The notes beneath the pieces are model-generated. The model did no database searches, was not told where the DNA came from, and saw nothing but the letters and a program-made list of their open reading frames with translations. A DNA stretch of 64,000 bases. Source: Saccharothrix syringae (GTDB lineage: Bacteria; Actinomycetota; Actinomycetes; Mycobacteriales; Pseudonocardiaceae). The stretch lies in the NCBI RefSeq assembly GCF_009498035.1, contig NZ_CP034550.1:2108001-2172000 (forward strand). The letters run 5' to 3'. Both the position numbers and the translations under genes were made by a program. Shown in pieces: positions 53,264-62,621 of the stretch (positions within the stretch are counted from its first letter, which is position 1; every line of letters begins with the position of its first letter).

Positions 53264-54151
53264 TCACCGGTGCAGGGGCACCGCCGGGGTGGCGGGGCTC
53301 CCGCCGGTCGCCTGGCGCAGCAGCGCGAGCGCCGCCGCGGACGGCGAGCCCGGCGCGGTCGTGCACACGATCAGCGACTGGCCGGGGGAGCGGGCGATGG
53401 ACAGCGTCTGCTGCGTCACGGTCAGCGCGCCCACGACGGGGTGGCGCAGCTCGTGGGTCGCGGCCTCGCACGGCGTCACCCGGTGGTCGGCCCACAGGGC
53501 GACGAACTCCGGGCTCCTCATGGTCAGCTCCCCGACCAGCTCCGCGAGCAGCCGGTCCCCGGGGTGCCTGCCCACGGCGATCCGCAGGTTGCCCACGACC
53601 GCCCGCGCCTTGCGCCGCCAGTCCGGGTACAGCTCCCGGAAGTGCGGGTCCAGGAACAGCAGCCGGCTCATGTTCGGGCGCCTCGCCGGGTCGCCGGGGC
53701 CGTCGGGTGCCAGGTGCCCGGCCAGCAGGGCGTGCCCGAGCGCGTTCCACGCCAGGACGTCCGTGCGCCGGCCGAGGACGAGCGCGGGGGCGTCGTCCAG
53801 CACCCGCAGCAGCTCGCGGGTCTCGTCGGCGACCTTCTCCGGCCGGGGGCGGTGGGGCCGGGGCGCCCGGCGGGCGGCGTCGGCGAGCCGGTGGAGGTGG
53901 TCGCGCTCGTGGTCGTCCAGGGCCAGGGCCCTGGCGACGGCGTCGAGCACCTCGGCCGACGCCCCTCGGGAAGTCCCCTGTTCGAGCCGGGTGTAGTAGG
54001 AGGCGCTGACGCCCGCGAGCTGGGCGATCTCCTCGCGGCGCAGCCCGGCGACCCGCCGCCGCGGGCCGACCAGGCCCAGGCCGACGTCCTCCGGGCGCAG
54101 CCGCGCCCGCCGTGCCCGCAGGAAGTCCCCGAGCGGTCCAGGTCCGTCCAC
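53264..54151 (-). CDS. XRE-family regulator with MmyB-type ligand domain
   Basis: This 295-residue protein has an N-terminal HTH (LGDFLRARRARLRPEDVGLG, GLRREEIAQLAGVSASYYTR) and a C-terminal MmyB/PAS-like sensor domain (about 105-285; RTDVLAWNALGHALL, DWRRKARAVVGNLRIAVGRH). Such regulators sense fatty acids or small ligands and often control an adjacent divergent enzyme gene. The divergent neighbour is the MBL-fold hydrolase at 54283. GTG start chosen at 54151, preceded by GGCGGGG. Confidence 0.85.
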   Translation of the reverse strand: MDGPGPLGDFLRARRARLRPEDVGLGLVGPRRRVAGLRREEIAQLAGVSASYYTRLEQGTSRGASAEVLDAVARALALDDHERDHLHRLADAARRAPRPHRPRPEKVADETRELLRVLDDAPALVLGRRTDVLAWNALGHALLAGHLAPDGPGDPARRPNMSRLLFLDPHFRELYPDWRRKARAVVGNLRIAVGRHPGDRLLAELVGELTMRSPEFVALWADHRVTPCEAATHELRHPVVGALTVTQQTLSIARSPGQSLIVCTTAPGSPSAAALALLRQATGGSPATPAVPLHR

Positions 54152-54282
54152 CCCGCCAGTATTCGGCCGCCGCGGTCGGGTCAGCCACACCCCGCGAGGG
54201 CTAGGACCGGGCGGGGCTGGTCCGTCGCGCCGGTCCCGCCGCAGGCTCGGGAGCGATCCCGTGCCGAGACGTGAGGACCGCG

Positions 54283-55200
54283 ATGCCCGACCAGATCACC
54301 CTGGGGGACGTCACCGTCACCCGCATCCCCGAGTACTGCGGCCCGGTGGGGATGACCCCGGCCGAGTTCTTCCCCGACAGCCCGGGGGCGTCCTGGGCGG
54401 CCAACCGGGACTGGCTGGCCCCCGACTTCTGGGACCCCCGGACCGACGGGTGCCGCTCGGCGGTCCAGACGTGGCTGCTGCGCAGCGAGGGCCGCACGAT
54501 CCTCGTCGACACCGGTGTCGGCAAGCACAAGGAGCGGCCCTACGCCCCGGTCTGGAGCCGGCTCGACACCGGGTTCCTCGACACCCTGGAGGCCGCCGGG
54601 GTGCGGCCCGAGGAGGTCGACGTCGTGGTCAACACCCACCTGCACCTCGACCACGTCGGCTGGAACACCCGCCTGGACGGCCGCACCTGGGTCCCGACCT
54701 TCCCCAACGCGACCTACCTGGTGCCCCGCCGGGACTTCGACTTCTGGGACCCGGCGGGCGGGCACCCGTCCCGCCTCGGCCGCGGCAACCAGAACGTCTT
54801 CGAGGACAGCGTCGCCCCCGTGCACGAGGCCGGCCTGACCCTGCTGTGGGACGACTCCCACCGCATCGACGCCAACCTGCGGCTGGAGCTCGCGCCCGGC
54901 CACACGCCGGGGTCGTCGGTGCTGCGGCTGGAGTCGGGCGGTGACCGGGCGCTGTTCGTCGGCGACCTCGTGCACACCGCCCTGCAGGTCGTCGAGCCGG
55001 ACACCAACTCGTGCTTCTGCGAGGACCCCGCCGCCGCCCGCGCCACCCGCCGCAGGCTGCTCGGCGAGGCGGCCGACCGCACCGCCCTCGTCTTCCCCGC
55101 GCACTTCGGCGGTCACGGCGCCGTCCAGGTCAAGCGCGCCGGCACCGGGTTCGCCATCGAGGGGTGGGCGGGCTTCCCGCGCCTCGCCTCCGCATCGTGA
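54283..55200 (+). CDS. Metallo-beta-lactamase-fold hydrolase
   Basis: A 305-residue MBL-fold protein with the metal motif NTHLHLDHVGW, plus a LAPGHTPGSSVL, FVGDLVHTALQ and FPAHFGG pattern that supplies further metal-binding His/Asp. The family includes lactonases and esterases acting on small molecules. It is followed by a carboxylesterase gene whose start codon lies just past its stop, so they form an operon. Divergent from the MmyB-type regulator. Confidence 0.87.
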   Translation: MPDQITLGDVTVTRIPEYCGPVGMTPAEFFPDSPGASWAANRDWLAPDFWDPRTDGCRSAVQTWLLRSEGRTILVDTGVGKHKERPYAPVWSRLDTGFLDTLEAAGVRPEEVDVVVNTHLHLDHVGWNTRLDGRTWVPTFPNATYLVPRRDFDFWDPAGGHPSRLGRGNQNVFEDSVAPVHEAGLTLLWDDSHRIDANLRLELAPGHTPGSSVLRLESGGDRALFVGDLVHTALQVVEPDTNSCFCEDPAAARATRRRLLGEAADRTALVFPAHFGGHGAVQVKRAGTGFAIEGWAGFPRLASAS

Positions 55201-55211
55201 AGGAGAACGCC

Positions 55212-56639
55212 TTGTCCCACCAGGGAGATCCGGTCGTGCGGACGCCCGCGGGCGCCGTGCGCGGGGTCCGTGACGCGGCCGGGGAGCTGTACCGCGCCAT
55301 CCCGTACGCGCAGGCACCCGCCGGCGCCGGCAGGTTCCGCGAGCCCGCGCCCCACCCGGGGTGGTCCGGCGTCCGCGACGGCACCCGGCCGGGACCGACC
55401 GCGCCCCAGCCGACGCGCGACTTCGGCCGGCTCGACCTGACCCCCTTCTTCGGGCCAGGCTGGGTCCGCGGCACCGACCACCTCACCGTCGACGTCCGCA
55501 CGCCCGCGGCCGACGGCGGGGAGCGCCCGGTGATGGTCTTCGTGCACGGCGGCGGTTTCGTCACCGGGTCCACCCGCGCGGCGCTCTACGACGGCCGCGC
55601 CTTCGCCCGGGACGGCGTCGTCCTCGTCACCGTCGGCTACCGGCTCGGCATCCCGGGGTTCCTGGCCCTGGACGGCGCGCCCGACAACCGCGGCCTGCTC
55701 GACGTGCTGGCGGCCCTGCGCTGGGTGCGCGACACGATCCCCCTGTTCGGCGGCGACCCCGGCGCGGTGACGGTGTTCGGCCAGTCGGCGGGCGCCACGC
55801 TCGTCGGCGCCCTCCTCGCCGACCCGCGGGCGAGGGGCCTGTTCCGCCGCGCGATCGTGCAGAGCGGCAGCGGCACCGGCGCGTTCACCCCGGAACAGGC
55901 ACGGCGGGTCACCACCGCGGCCGCCACCGCCCTCAGTGTCGACGGCACCTCCGACGCGTTCGCGGACATCCCCGACGAGCGCTTCCTCGAAGTGCTGCCG
56001 GCACTGTCCGGTGTGGACCTGCGCACGGACACCGCCACCGACCCCCTGGTGGGCCTGAGCCCGTTCGGCCTCGTGCTGCCCGCACAACCGGCCGACTCCC
56101 TGGCCGCGGGCCCCGCCGCCGAGGTGGACCTGCTGATCGGCACCAACACCGAGGAGGGCAACCTCTACCTCGTCCCGCAGGGGGCGTTCGAGCGCTCCAC
56201 CGACGCCGACGTGCTCGCCGTCGCCGCCGCGACCCACCCGGACCCGCACGCCGCCGTCGAAGCGCTCCGCGCGAGCCGCCCGGCGGCGACGGCCGGGGAG
56301 CTGCGCTCGGCACTGCTGGGGGAGGCCCTGTTCGGGGCCGGGTCGGCACGCCTGGCCGACGCCCACGCCCGCCTCGCGGACGGCCGGACGCACGTCTACT
56401 CGTTCGCCCACCGGTCGACCGCCCTGGGCGGCCGGCTCGGCGCCGCGCACACCGTCGAACTGCCGTTCGTGTTCGACCTGGCCGACGAACCGTCGCTGCA
56501 CGGCGACACGGGCCTGCTCGGTCCCGACCCCGCGCCGGCGGGCCTGGCCGAACACGTGCACGGTGCCTGGATCGGGTTCGCGCGCACGGGCGAACCGGGG
56601 TGGGCGCCCCACCCGGAGGTGCACCGGTTCGGCTCGTGA
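55212..56639 (+). CDS. Carboxylesterase type B
   Basis: This 475-residue type B carboxylesterase has AIPYAQAPAGAGRFREPAP, HGGGFVTGSTRAALYDGRAF, then the nucleophile elbow FGQSAGATLVGALLA and a late TVELPFVFDLA with catalytic His. It hydrolyses acyl esters. The start chosen is TTG, because AAGGAGAACGCC lies correctly upstream; GTG 15 bases earlier overlaps the MBL stop and is in frame. Co-transcribed with the MBL hydrolase. Confidence 0.85.
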   Translation: MSHQGDPVVRTPAGAVRGVRDAAGELYRAIPYAQAPAGAGRFREPAPHPGWSGVRDGTRPGPTAPQPTRDFGRLDLTPFFGPGWVRGTDHLTVDVRTPAADGGERPVMVFVHGGGFVTGSTRAALYDGRAFARDGVVLVTVGYRLGIPGFLALDGAPDNRGLLDVLAALRWVRDTIPLFGGDPGAVTVFGQSAGATLVGALLADPRARGLFRRAIVQSGSGTGAFTPEQARRVTTAAATALSVDGTSDAFADIPDERFLEVLPALSGVDLRTDTATDPLVGLSPFGLVLPAQPADSLAAGPAAEVDLLIGTNTEEGNLYLVPQGAFERSTDADVLAVAAATHPDPHAAVEALRASRPAATAGELRSALLGEALFGAGSARLADAHARLADGRTHVYSFAHRSTALGGRLGAAHTVELPFVFDLADEPSLHGDTGLLGPDPAPAGLAEHVHGAWIGFARTGEPGWAPHPEVHRFGS

Positions 56640-56646
56640 ACCGGGG

Positions 56647-58467
56647 TCACCCGGCAGGCGGCCGCCGGGGCGTCCGCAGCACCACCACCGTCGCGGTGAG
56701 CGAGGTTCCCAGCAGTACGGCCGCGCAGCCGGCGGCGACGGCGACCAGCGCGCCCCATGGCAGGTCGAGCGGGACGTCGAGCCCGGTCGCGCGCAGCGCC
56801 TGCCACAGGCCGCCGACCGCCAGCGCGGTGGCCGCCGCGCCGAGGACCAGCCCGGTGGCGGCGATGCCGACGGCCTCCCACAGCGCCACTCGCAGCACCT
56901 GACCCGGGCTCGCGCCCAGCACGCGCAGCCGGGCGAACTCGGCCGAGCGCCGCGCGAACGACATGACGACCGTGTTGGCGACCGCGAAGAGCGTGTAGAG
57001 CAGCGCGAACCAGGACAGCAGTTCGGCGCCGAGCCGCATCCCGTCCTCGCGACGCCCGGCCGAGGAGGCCAACCAGTCCTGTGTGGACACAACAGTGGCA
57101 CCCGGCACGTCCGGCCGTCCGCCCCGCACGAGCAGCGCGGGCGGTGGCCCGCTCCCCGCGCCGACCAGGTCGGCGGGCAGCAGCACCGGCCCGGTCAGCG
57201 GCGGCCCCTCGTAGAGGGCGACCACGCGAACCCCCAGCCGGGTCCCGTCCGCCAGGGCCAGGTCCAGCACGCCACCCAGCGGCACGCCGAACGCCGCCGC
57301 CTGCCGGGCGGGCAGCGCGGCGGTGTCGCCGGTCAGGGCGTCCAGGTCGCCGGTCACCGCGCCGAGCCCCAGCACGTCGGCGAGGTGCTCCCGGGTGACG
57401 CCCAGCGCGGCCACCGACCGCGAGCCCCGGTTGACGAACGCGGTCACCGAGGAGTCGACGGCCGGCACCGAGCCGGGCACGGCCGCCGGGTCGAGGCGCG
57501 GGCCGGTGACCCGGTAGTCGGACGTGTGGAGCAGCGCCGCGTCCGCCCGGCTCGCCGCGCCCAGCAGGTCGGTGCCCGCGAGCAGCGAGCCGGTGATCCC
57601 GATGGTGGCCAGCACGGGCGCGGCGCACGAGGCGGTGCGGCGCACGGCGGTGCGCAGGTTCTGGCGGGCGACCAGGGCCGTCACCCCGGCGAACCGCTCC
57701 AGCGGCGCCACCGCCAGCGCGGTCGCCCCGGGCACCACGGCGGGGCCGATCAGCGCGAGCCCCACCACCAGCGGCTGCGCCACGAACAGCGCCAGCGGCA
57801 GGCGCCCTTCGACGGGGACCCGCGGCAGCAGTGCGAGCAGCCCGAGACCCGCGCCCAGCGCCAGCAGGCCCAGCACCCAGCGCCCGAGCGGTACCGGCCG
57901 GGTGTCCGCACCCGCTTCGCGGAACGCCTCGACCGGGCTGATCGCACCGGCCCGGCGCGCCGCCGGCCACGCGCCCAGCACCGCCACCACCAGGCCGAGC
58001 CCGAACGCCAGCAGCAGCGGCCCGGCCACCCCGGTCACCGGCAGCTCCACGCCGCCGGGCACCACGCCCCGCGCCTTCAGCACCGCCACCAGCACCGACC
58101 TCGCGGGCAGCCCGAGCACCGCGCCGACCAGCGCGGCCGCCGCGCCCAGCACCAGCGCCTCCGCCTGCACCACCCGGAACACCTGCCCCGGGTCCGCACC
58201 GGCCATGCGCAGCAGCGCGAACTCCTTGCGGCGCAACGACACCGTGAACCCGACCGTGCTCGCCACCACGAACACGGTGAGGAACGCGCCGAGCCCCGCG
58301 AACAGCGCCAGCAGGCTGCCCGCCTCGGACCACGCCGGGTCGTCCCCGGCGGCCGAGACCACCAGCCCCGCCGCCGACACCAGGGTCACGCCGAACACCA
58401 GGGTCAGGAACGCGCCCGCGAACGACACCCGGCGCTCGCGCAGCGACGCGAGGGCCACGAGCAGCAC
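56647..58467 (-). CDS. ABC transporter permease, FtsX-like (MacB type)
   Basis: A 606-residue permease with ten-helix FtsX-like layout: N-terminal LLVALASLRERRVSFAGAFL, middle GLGLVVAVLGAWPAARRAGA and C-terminal helices with VLRVALWEAVGIAATGLVLG. It lies directly after the ATPase (start codon next to the ATPase stop). Such ATPase/FtsX pairs handle lipophilic peptides or antibiotics. The divergent kinase/regulator genes that follow suggest sensing of the same compounds. Confidence 0.87.
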   Translation of the reverse strand: MLLVALASLRERRVSFAGAFLTLVFGVTLVSAAGLVVSAAGDDPAWSEAGSLLALFAGLGAFLTVFVVASTVGFTVSLRRKEFALLRMAGADPGQVFRVVQAEALVLGAAAALVGAVLGLPARSVLVAVLKARGVVPGGVELPVTGVAGPLLLAFGLGLVVAVLGAWPAARRAGAISPVEAFREAGADTRPVPLGRWVLGLLALGAGLGLLALLPRVPVEGRLPLALFVAQPLVVGLALIGPAVVPGATALAVAPLERFAGVTALVARQNLRTAVRRTASCAAPVLATIGITGSLLAGTDLLGAASRADAALLHTSDYRVTGPRLDPAAVPGSVPAVDSSVTAFVNRGSRSVAALGVTREHLADVLGLGAVTGDLDALTGDTAALPARQAAAFGVPLGGVLDLALADGTRLGVRVVALYEGPPLTGPVLLPADLVGAGSGPPPALLVRGGRPDVPGATVVSTQDWLASSAGRREDGMRLGAELLSWFALLYTLFAVANTVVMSFARRSAEFARLRVLGASPGQVLRVALWEAVGIAATGLVLGAAATALAVGGLWQALRATGLDVPLDLPWGALVAVAAGCAAVLLGTSLTATVVVLRTPRRPPAG

Positions 58468-58468
58468 G

Positions 58469-59203
58469 TCACCCCACCTCCGACGCCGTCATCAGCTCCG
58501 CCACCGCGCGCGGGGTCGGCGCGTCGAGGTGCCCGGAGACCCGGCCGTCGGCCAGGAACGTCACCCGGTCGGCGAACGAGGCGGCCACCGGGTCGTGCGT
58601 CACCACCACCACGGTCTGCCCGCGCTCGTTGACCAGCGACCGCAGCAGCCCCAGCACCTGCCGACCGGTGGCGCTGTCCAGCGCGCCGGTCGGCTCGTCG
58701 GCGAACAGCACCTCGGGCGAGGTGGCCAGGGCGCGGGCGATCGCCACCCGCTGCCGCTGCCCGCCGGACAGCTCCCCGGGCCGGTGCCGCAACCGGTCGC
58801 CCAGGCCGACGTCGGCCAGCAGTCGGCGGACCGTGCCGGGGTCCACGCGCCGCCCGGCCAGCCGCGGTGGCAGCGACGCGTTCTGCTCGGCGGTGAGCGA
58901 CGTCAGCAGGTTGGCGCCCTGGAAGACGAACCCGACGCGGCCCCGGCGCAGCCGGGTCAACTCGCGCTCGGACAAGCCGTCGATCCGCGTGCCACCCAGC
59001 CGGATTTCGCCGCCGGTCGGCCGGTCCAGCCCGGCCATGCACTGGAGCAGCGTGGTCTTGCCCGACCCGGACGGGCCCGTGATCGCGGTGAACGTGCCCC
59101 GGTGGAGCACCAGGTCGACCTCGTCCAGCGCGACCACGTGGTGGGGCGGGCGGCCGTGCACCTTGCTCAGGCGGGTCACCCGGATCGCCTCGGCGGATGT
59201 CAT
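58469..59203 (-). CDS. ABC transporter ATPase (MacB/LolD type)
   Basis: A 244-residue ATPase: Walker A GPSGSGKTT, signature LSGGQRQRVAIARAL, Walker B EVLFADEPTGALDS and His-switch VVVTHD. It powers the adjacent FtsX-like permease. ATG chosen at 59203. It is divergent from a sensor kinase gene, with 126 bp between starts. Confidence 0.92.
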   Translation of the reverse strand: MTSAEAIRVTRLSKVHGRPPHHVVALDEVDLVLHRGTFTAITGPSGSGKTTLLQCMAGLDRPTGGEIRLGGTRIDGLSERELTRLRRGRVGFVFQGANLLTSLTAEQNASLPPRLAGRRVDPGTVRRLLADVGLGDRLRHRPGELSGGQRQRVAIARALATSPEVLFADEPTGALDSATGRQVLGLLRSLVNERGQTVVVVTHDPVAASFADRVTFLADGRVSGHLDAPTPRAVAELMTASEVG

Positions 59204-59329
59204 GGCCCCAGGCAACCGGTCCCGGCGCGGCATGTCACCAGTGCCCGGTCCACCGCGGGGGTAGAGCCCGCGCTACCCCCGGTCGGGTCAACCGCGCCCG
59301 GGGGCGGCCCGCTTGCCTAGGCTGGGGGA

Positions 59330-60577
59330 GTGGACACCTCGCGGCTGCTCGGGACGTCCCGACCGTGGCGGTCGCTCGCCTACCTGGCCTCCGGTGTGCC
59401 GGTGGGGTTGGCCTGCTTCGTGGTGATCGTCGTGCTGGCCGTGCCGGGCGTGCTGCTGCTGCCGGTGCTGCTGGGCGTGGCACCGCTGGCGGTGTTGGGG
59501 CAGTTGGGCATCCCGGTCGCGGTGCTGGAACGGGCCCGGTGCCGGTGGGTCGACCCGCGCCCCGCGCCCGGCCCGCACCCCGTGCTGCCGGACGTCGGGT
59601 GGTCCCGCCGGGCGAGGATCCGGTTGCGGGAGCCGGCCACGTGGCAGGAGTTCGCCTACGCGGTGCTCACGGCGACCCTGCTGTGGGTGGTCGACCTGGT
59701 GGTGGTGCTGGCGGCCGTCGTGGTGCCCGGGATCATGCTGCTCGCCCCCGTCCTCGTGCCGTCGCTGCCGCCGGAGGCGGTGCCGGCGGGCACCGCGATG
59801 GCGCGGGCCGGGCTGCTGTGGACCACGATCCCGCTCGGGCTGGTCGCGCTGGTGGCCGCCGCGTACCTGGTGACGCTGGTGGCGTGGGGCCGGTCCCGGC
59901 TGGCCCGCGCGCTGCTGGTGCCCGGGAAGGCCGCGCCCGCCGGGGAGCTGGTGGAGGTGCGGAGGTCGCGGGCGCGGGTGGTGGACCGGTACGAGGCGGA
60001 GCGGCGGCGCATCGAGCGGGACCTGCACGACGGGGCGCAGCAGCGGCTGACCTCGGTGACCATGCTGCTGGGGCTGGCGCGGGCGCAGCTCGACCCCGAC
60101 CACCCGGCGGCCGAACCGGTGGCCCGCGCGCACACCGAGGTGACCAACGCGCTGGCCGAGCTGCGGGACCTGGTCAACGGCATCCACCCGAAGATCCTGG
60201 CCGACCGCGGGCTGGACGCGGCCCTGGGCGGGCTGGCCGACCGGTGCGCGGTGCCGGTGCGGGTGGACGCGGCGGTGGGGCGCAGGCTGCCCGACGCCGT
60301 GGAGAGCGCGGCCTACTACGTGGTCAGCGAGGCGCTGGCCAACGTGGTCAAGCACAGCGGAGCGCGGCGGGTGCGGGTCGGCGCGCGGTGCGAGGACGGG
60401 GTGCTGCGGGTGGAGGTGCGCGATGACGGGCGCGGTGGTGCGGACCCGGCGCGCGGGGCCGGGCTGACCGGGCTGGCCGACCGGGCGGCCGCGGTCGGCG
60501 GCACGGTGGCGCTGGCCAGCCCGCCCGGCGGGCCCACCGTGCTGCGGGTCGCCATCCCGGTCGAGCGGTCGTCGTGA
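59330..60577 (+). CDS. LuxR-type two-component sensor kinase
   Basis: This 415-residue membrane kinase has four N-terminal helices ([20 protein letters not shown] onwards) and a cytoplasmic part with the HisKA_3 motif [20 protein letters not shown] (phospho-His in the [10 protein letters not shown] block) and HATPase with [20 protein letters not shown] and [20 protein letters not shown]. Its stop overlaps the response-regulator start. It likely senses compounds exported by the divergent ABC transporter. Confidence 0.9.
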   Translation: MDTSRLLGTSRPWRSLAYLASGVPVGLACFVVIVVLAVPGVLLLPVLLGVAPLAVLGQLGIPVAVLERARCRWVDPRPAPGPHPVLPDVGWSRRARIRLREPATWQEFAYAVLTATLLWVVDLVVVLAAVVVPGIMLLAPVLVPSLPPEAVPAGTAMARAGLLWTTIPLGLVALVAAAYLVTLVAWGRSRLARALLVPGKAAPAGELVEVRRSRARVVDRYEAERRRIERDLHDGAQQRLTSVTMLLGLARAQLDPDHPAAEPVARAHTEVTNALAELRDLVNGIHPKILADRGLDAALGGLADRCAVPVRVDAAVGRRLPDAVESAAYYVVSEALANVVKHSGARRVRVGARCEDGVLRVEVRDDGRGGADPARGAGLTGLADRAAAVGGTVALASPPGGPTVLRVAIPVERSS

Positions 60578-61233
60578 GCGGGCTGCGGATCGCGGTCGCC
60601 GAGGACTCGGTGCTGCTGCGCGAAGGACTGGTGCGCATCCTGGAGTTCTTCGGGCACCGGGTGGTGGTGTCCGTCGGCACGGCCGTCGAGCTGGTCGCGG
60701 GCGTGCGCGGGACCGGGGTGGACCTGGTGGTGACCGACGTCCGGATGCCGCCGGGCCACGGCGACGAGGGCCTGCGGGCCGCGCTGGAGCTGCGCCGGGA
60801 ACGCCCCGACCTGCCGGTGCTGGTGCTCAGCCAGTACGTCGAGCAGACCTACGCCGCCGAACTGCTCCGGTCCGACTCGGCGGGCGTCGGCTACCTGCTC
60901 AAGGACCGGGTGGGCGACCTGGAGGCGCTGGCGTCGGCGGTGCGGCAGGTCGCGGGCGGCGGCACGGTCGTCGACCCGCAGGTGGTGCGGCAACTGCTGG
61001 CGCGCAACCGGGAGCGCCCGGCGCTGGGCAGGCTCACCGCCCGCGAGGTCGAGGTGCTCGGCCTGATGGCGCAGGGCCACAGCAACACCGCGATCGCGCA
61101 CGACCTCGCGGTGAGCGAGGCGGCGGTGGCCAAGCACATCGGCAACGTGTTCGCCAAGCTCGACCTGCCGGTCGCGCCGCAGACCCACCGCCGGGTGCTG
61201 GCGGTGCTGGCCTACCTGCGCGAGGCGCCCTGA
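60574..61233 (+). CDS. NarL/LuxR-type response regulator
   Basis: A 219-residue protein with receiver domain ([15 protein letters not shown], phospho-acceptor Asp in [17 protein letters not shown]) and C-terminal LuxR HTH ([40 protein letters not shown]). GTG start overlaps the kinase stop (GTGA). It likely controls the divergent ABC transporter. Confidence 0.92.
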   Translation: MSGLRIAVAEDSVLLREGLVRILEFFGHRVVVSVGTAVELVAGVRGTGVDLVVTDVRMPPGHGDEGLRAALELRRERPDLPVLVLSQYVEQTYAAELLRSDSAGVGYLLKDRVGDLEALASAVRQVAGGGTVVDPQVVRQLLARNRERPALGRLTAREVEVLGLMAQGHSNTAIAHDLAVSEAAVAKHIGNVFAKLDLPVAPQTHRRVLAVLAYLREAP

Positions 61234-61331
61234 CCTCGGGTTTCCCGGCCGTGTCAGCGCCGTGTTCGTCCCGTGTGAGCGGCCCGTCCCAGCCTTCACG
61301 TGTCACAGCACCACGAACGACGGAGGCAGCA

Positions 61332-62504
61332 ATGACCGGGACGGACGACGGCTGGGTGCGGAGCTGGGGCGCGTCGCCCCAGGCGGCCCACGACGGGCTC
61401 GGCTCGTTCGACGGCCACCCACCCCTCGCCGACGTGACCCTGCGCCAGGTGGTGCGGATCAGCGGTGGCGGGGGACGGGTGCGGGTGCGCTTCACCAACG
61501 AGTTCGGGACCACGCCCCTCACCATCGGCGCGGCGCGGGTGGGGCTGGCGGAGCCCGGCGGCGGGGTGCGGGCGGGCAGCGAGCGCGTGCTGACCTTCTC
61601 CGGCGCGCCGGGCGTCACGGTCCCGGCGGGCGCGCCGGTCCTCAGCGACCCGGTCGACCTGTGCCTGCCCGCCCTCGCCAAGCTGTCGATCAGCCTCCAC
61701 GTGCCGGGGCGGGTGGAGACCTGCACCTGTCACGACCCCGCCCTGGAGACCGGCTGGGCGATCCCGGGTGACGCCGTCGCCGCCCCCGCCCTGCCGGGCG
61801 ACGCCGTGCCCCTGCCGGTGCGGGCCCTGCTCTCCGCCGTCGAGCTGGTGCCCGACGTGCCGGCCAGGACCGTCGTCGTGGTCGGCGACTCCCGCGTCGA
61901 CGGTGCCGGGTCGACCCCGGGCGCCAACCGCAGTTGGCCGGAGCTGCTGGCGGAGCGCGGTGTGGCCGTTCACGTCTCCAACCAGGGGATCAGCGGCAAC
62001 CGGATGCTCAACAACGGCATCGGCCCCGCCGTCCTGGCCCGCTTCGACCGCGACGTGCTGGCGACGCCCGGTCTCGGCTACGTGGTGCTCTCCGTGGGCG
62101 GCAACGACATCGGCATCTCCTTCGCGCCGCGCGACGCCTCCCTGGCCGACTTCCTGGCGATGTTCCCCGGTGCGCCGGTGACGGTCGACGACGTCATCGC
62201 CGGCTACCGGCAGTTGGTCGGCCGTGCGCGCGAACGCGGCGTGAAGGTCTACGCCACCACGATCGCGCCTTACGGGGGTTCGGAGATCTACAGCCTGGAG
62301 GGCGAGAGCGCGCGTCGGGCGGTCAACGAGTGGATCCGCACCGGCGGTGCGTTCGACGCCGTGCTGGACTTCGACGCCGTCTGGCGCGACCCGGACCACC
62401 CGAGCCGGATCAGGGAGGACTTCCACGCCGGCGACCACCTGCACGGCAACGACGCGGGGTACCGGGCGCTGGCCGACTCGGTGGACCTGTCGCTGTTCGG
62501 CTGA
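61332..62504 (+). CDS. SGNH/GDSL-type esterase
   Basis: A 390-residue protein. The N-terminal 170 residues form a beta-rich domain (SWGASPQAAHDGLGSFDGHP, RVRFTNEFGTTPLTIGAARV). The hydrolase domain has the SGNH blocks VVVGDSRVDG (block I Ser), SNQGISGNRML, SVGGNDIGI and a late DHLHGNDAGYRALADSVDL with the Asp/His pair. It resembles actinobacterial GDSL esterases with a lectin-like N-terminus that deacylate polysaccharides or lipids; no signal peptide is evident. ATG behind CGGAGG. Confidence 0.85.
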   Translation: MTGTDDGWVRSWGASPQAAHDGLGSFDGHPPLADVTLRQVVRISGGGGRVRVRFTNEFGTTPLTIGAARVGLAEPGGGVRAGSERVLTFSGAPGVTVPAGAPVLSDPVDLCLPALAKLSISLHVPGRVETCTCHDPALETGWAIPGDAVAAPALPGDAVPLPVRALLSAVELVPDVPARTVVVVGDSRVDGAGSTPGANRSWPELLAERGVAVHVSNQGISGNRMLNNGIGPAVLARFDRDVLATPGLGYVVLSVGGNDIGISFAPRDASLADFLAMFPGAPVTVDDVIAGYRQLVGRARERGVKVYATTIAPYGGSEIYSLEGESARRAVNEWIRTGGAFDAVLDFDAVWRDPDHPSRIREDFHAGDHLHGNDAGYRALADSVDLSLFG

Positions 62505-62520
62505 ACCGGCCGGGACCGGT

Positions 62521-62552
62521 CCGCCCGCCGGTGCCGCCTCCCGGGCGGGCGG
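62521..62552 (+). terminator. Candidate stem-loop terminator after the GDSL gene
   Basis: CCGCCCGC / GCGGGCGG stem (8 bp) with a 16-nt spacer, 17 bp after the stop; no T-run. Modest support. Confidence 0.4.
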
Positions 62553-62621
62553 TACCGGTACTACCGTGGTTCCCGGGTCGACGCGCGGGGGTGCTGCTGG
62601 ATGTCCGATCAGGAGAACGGC

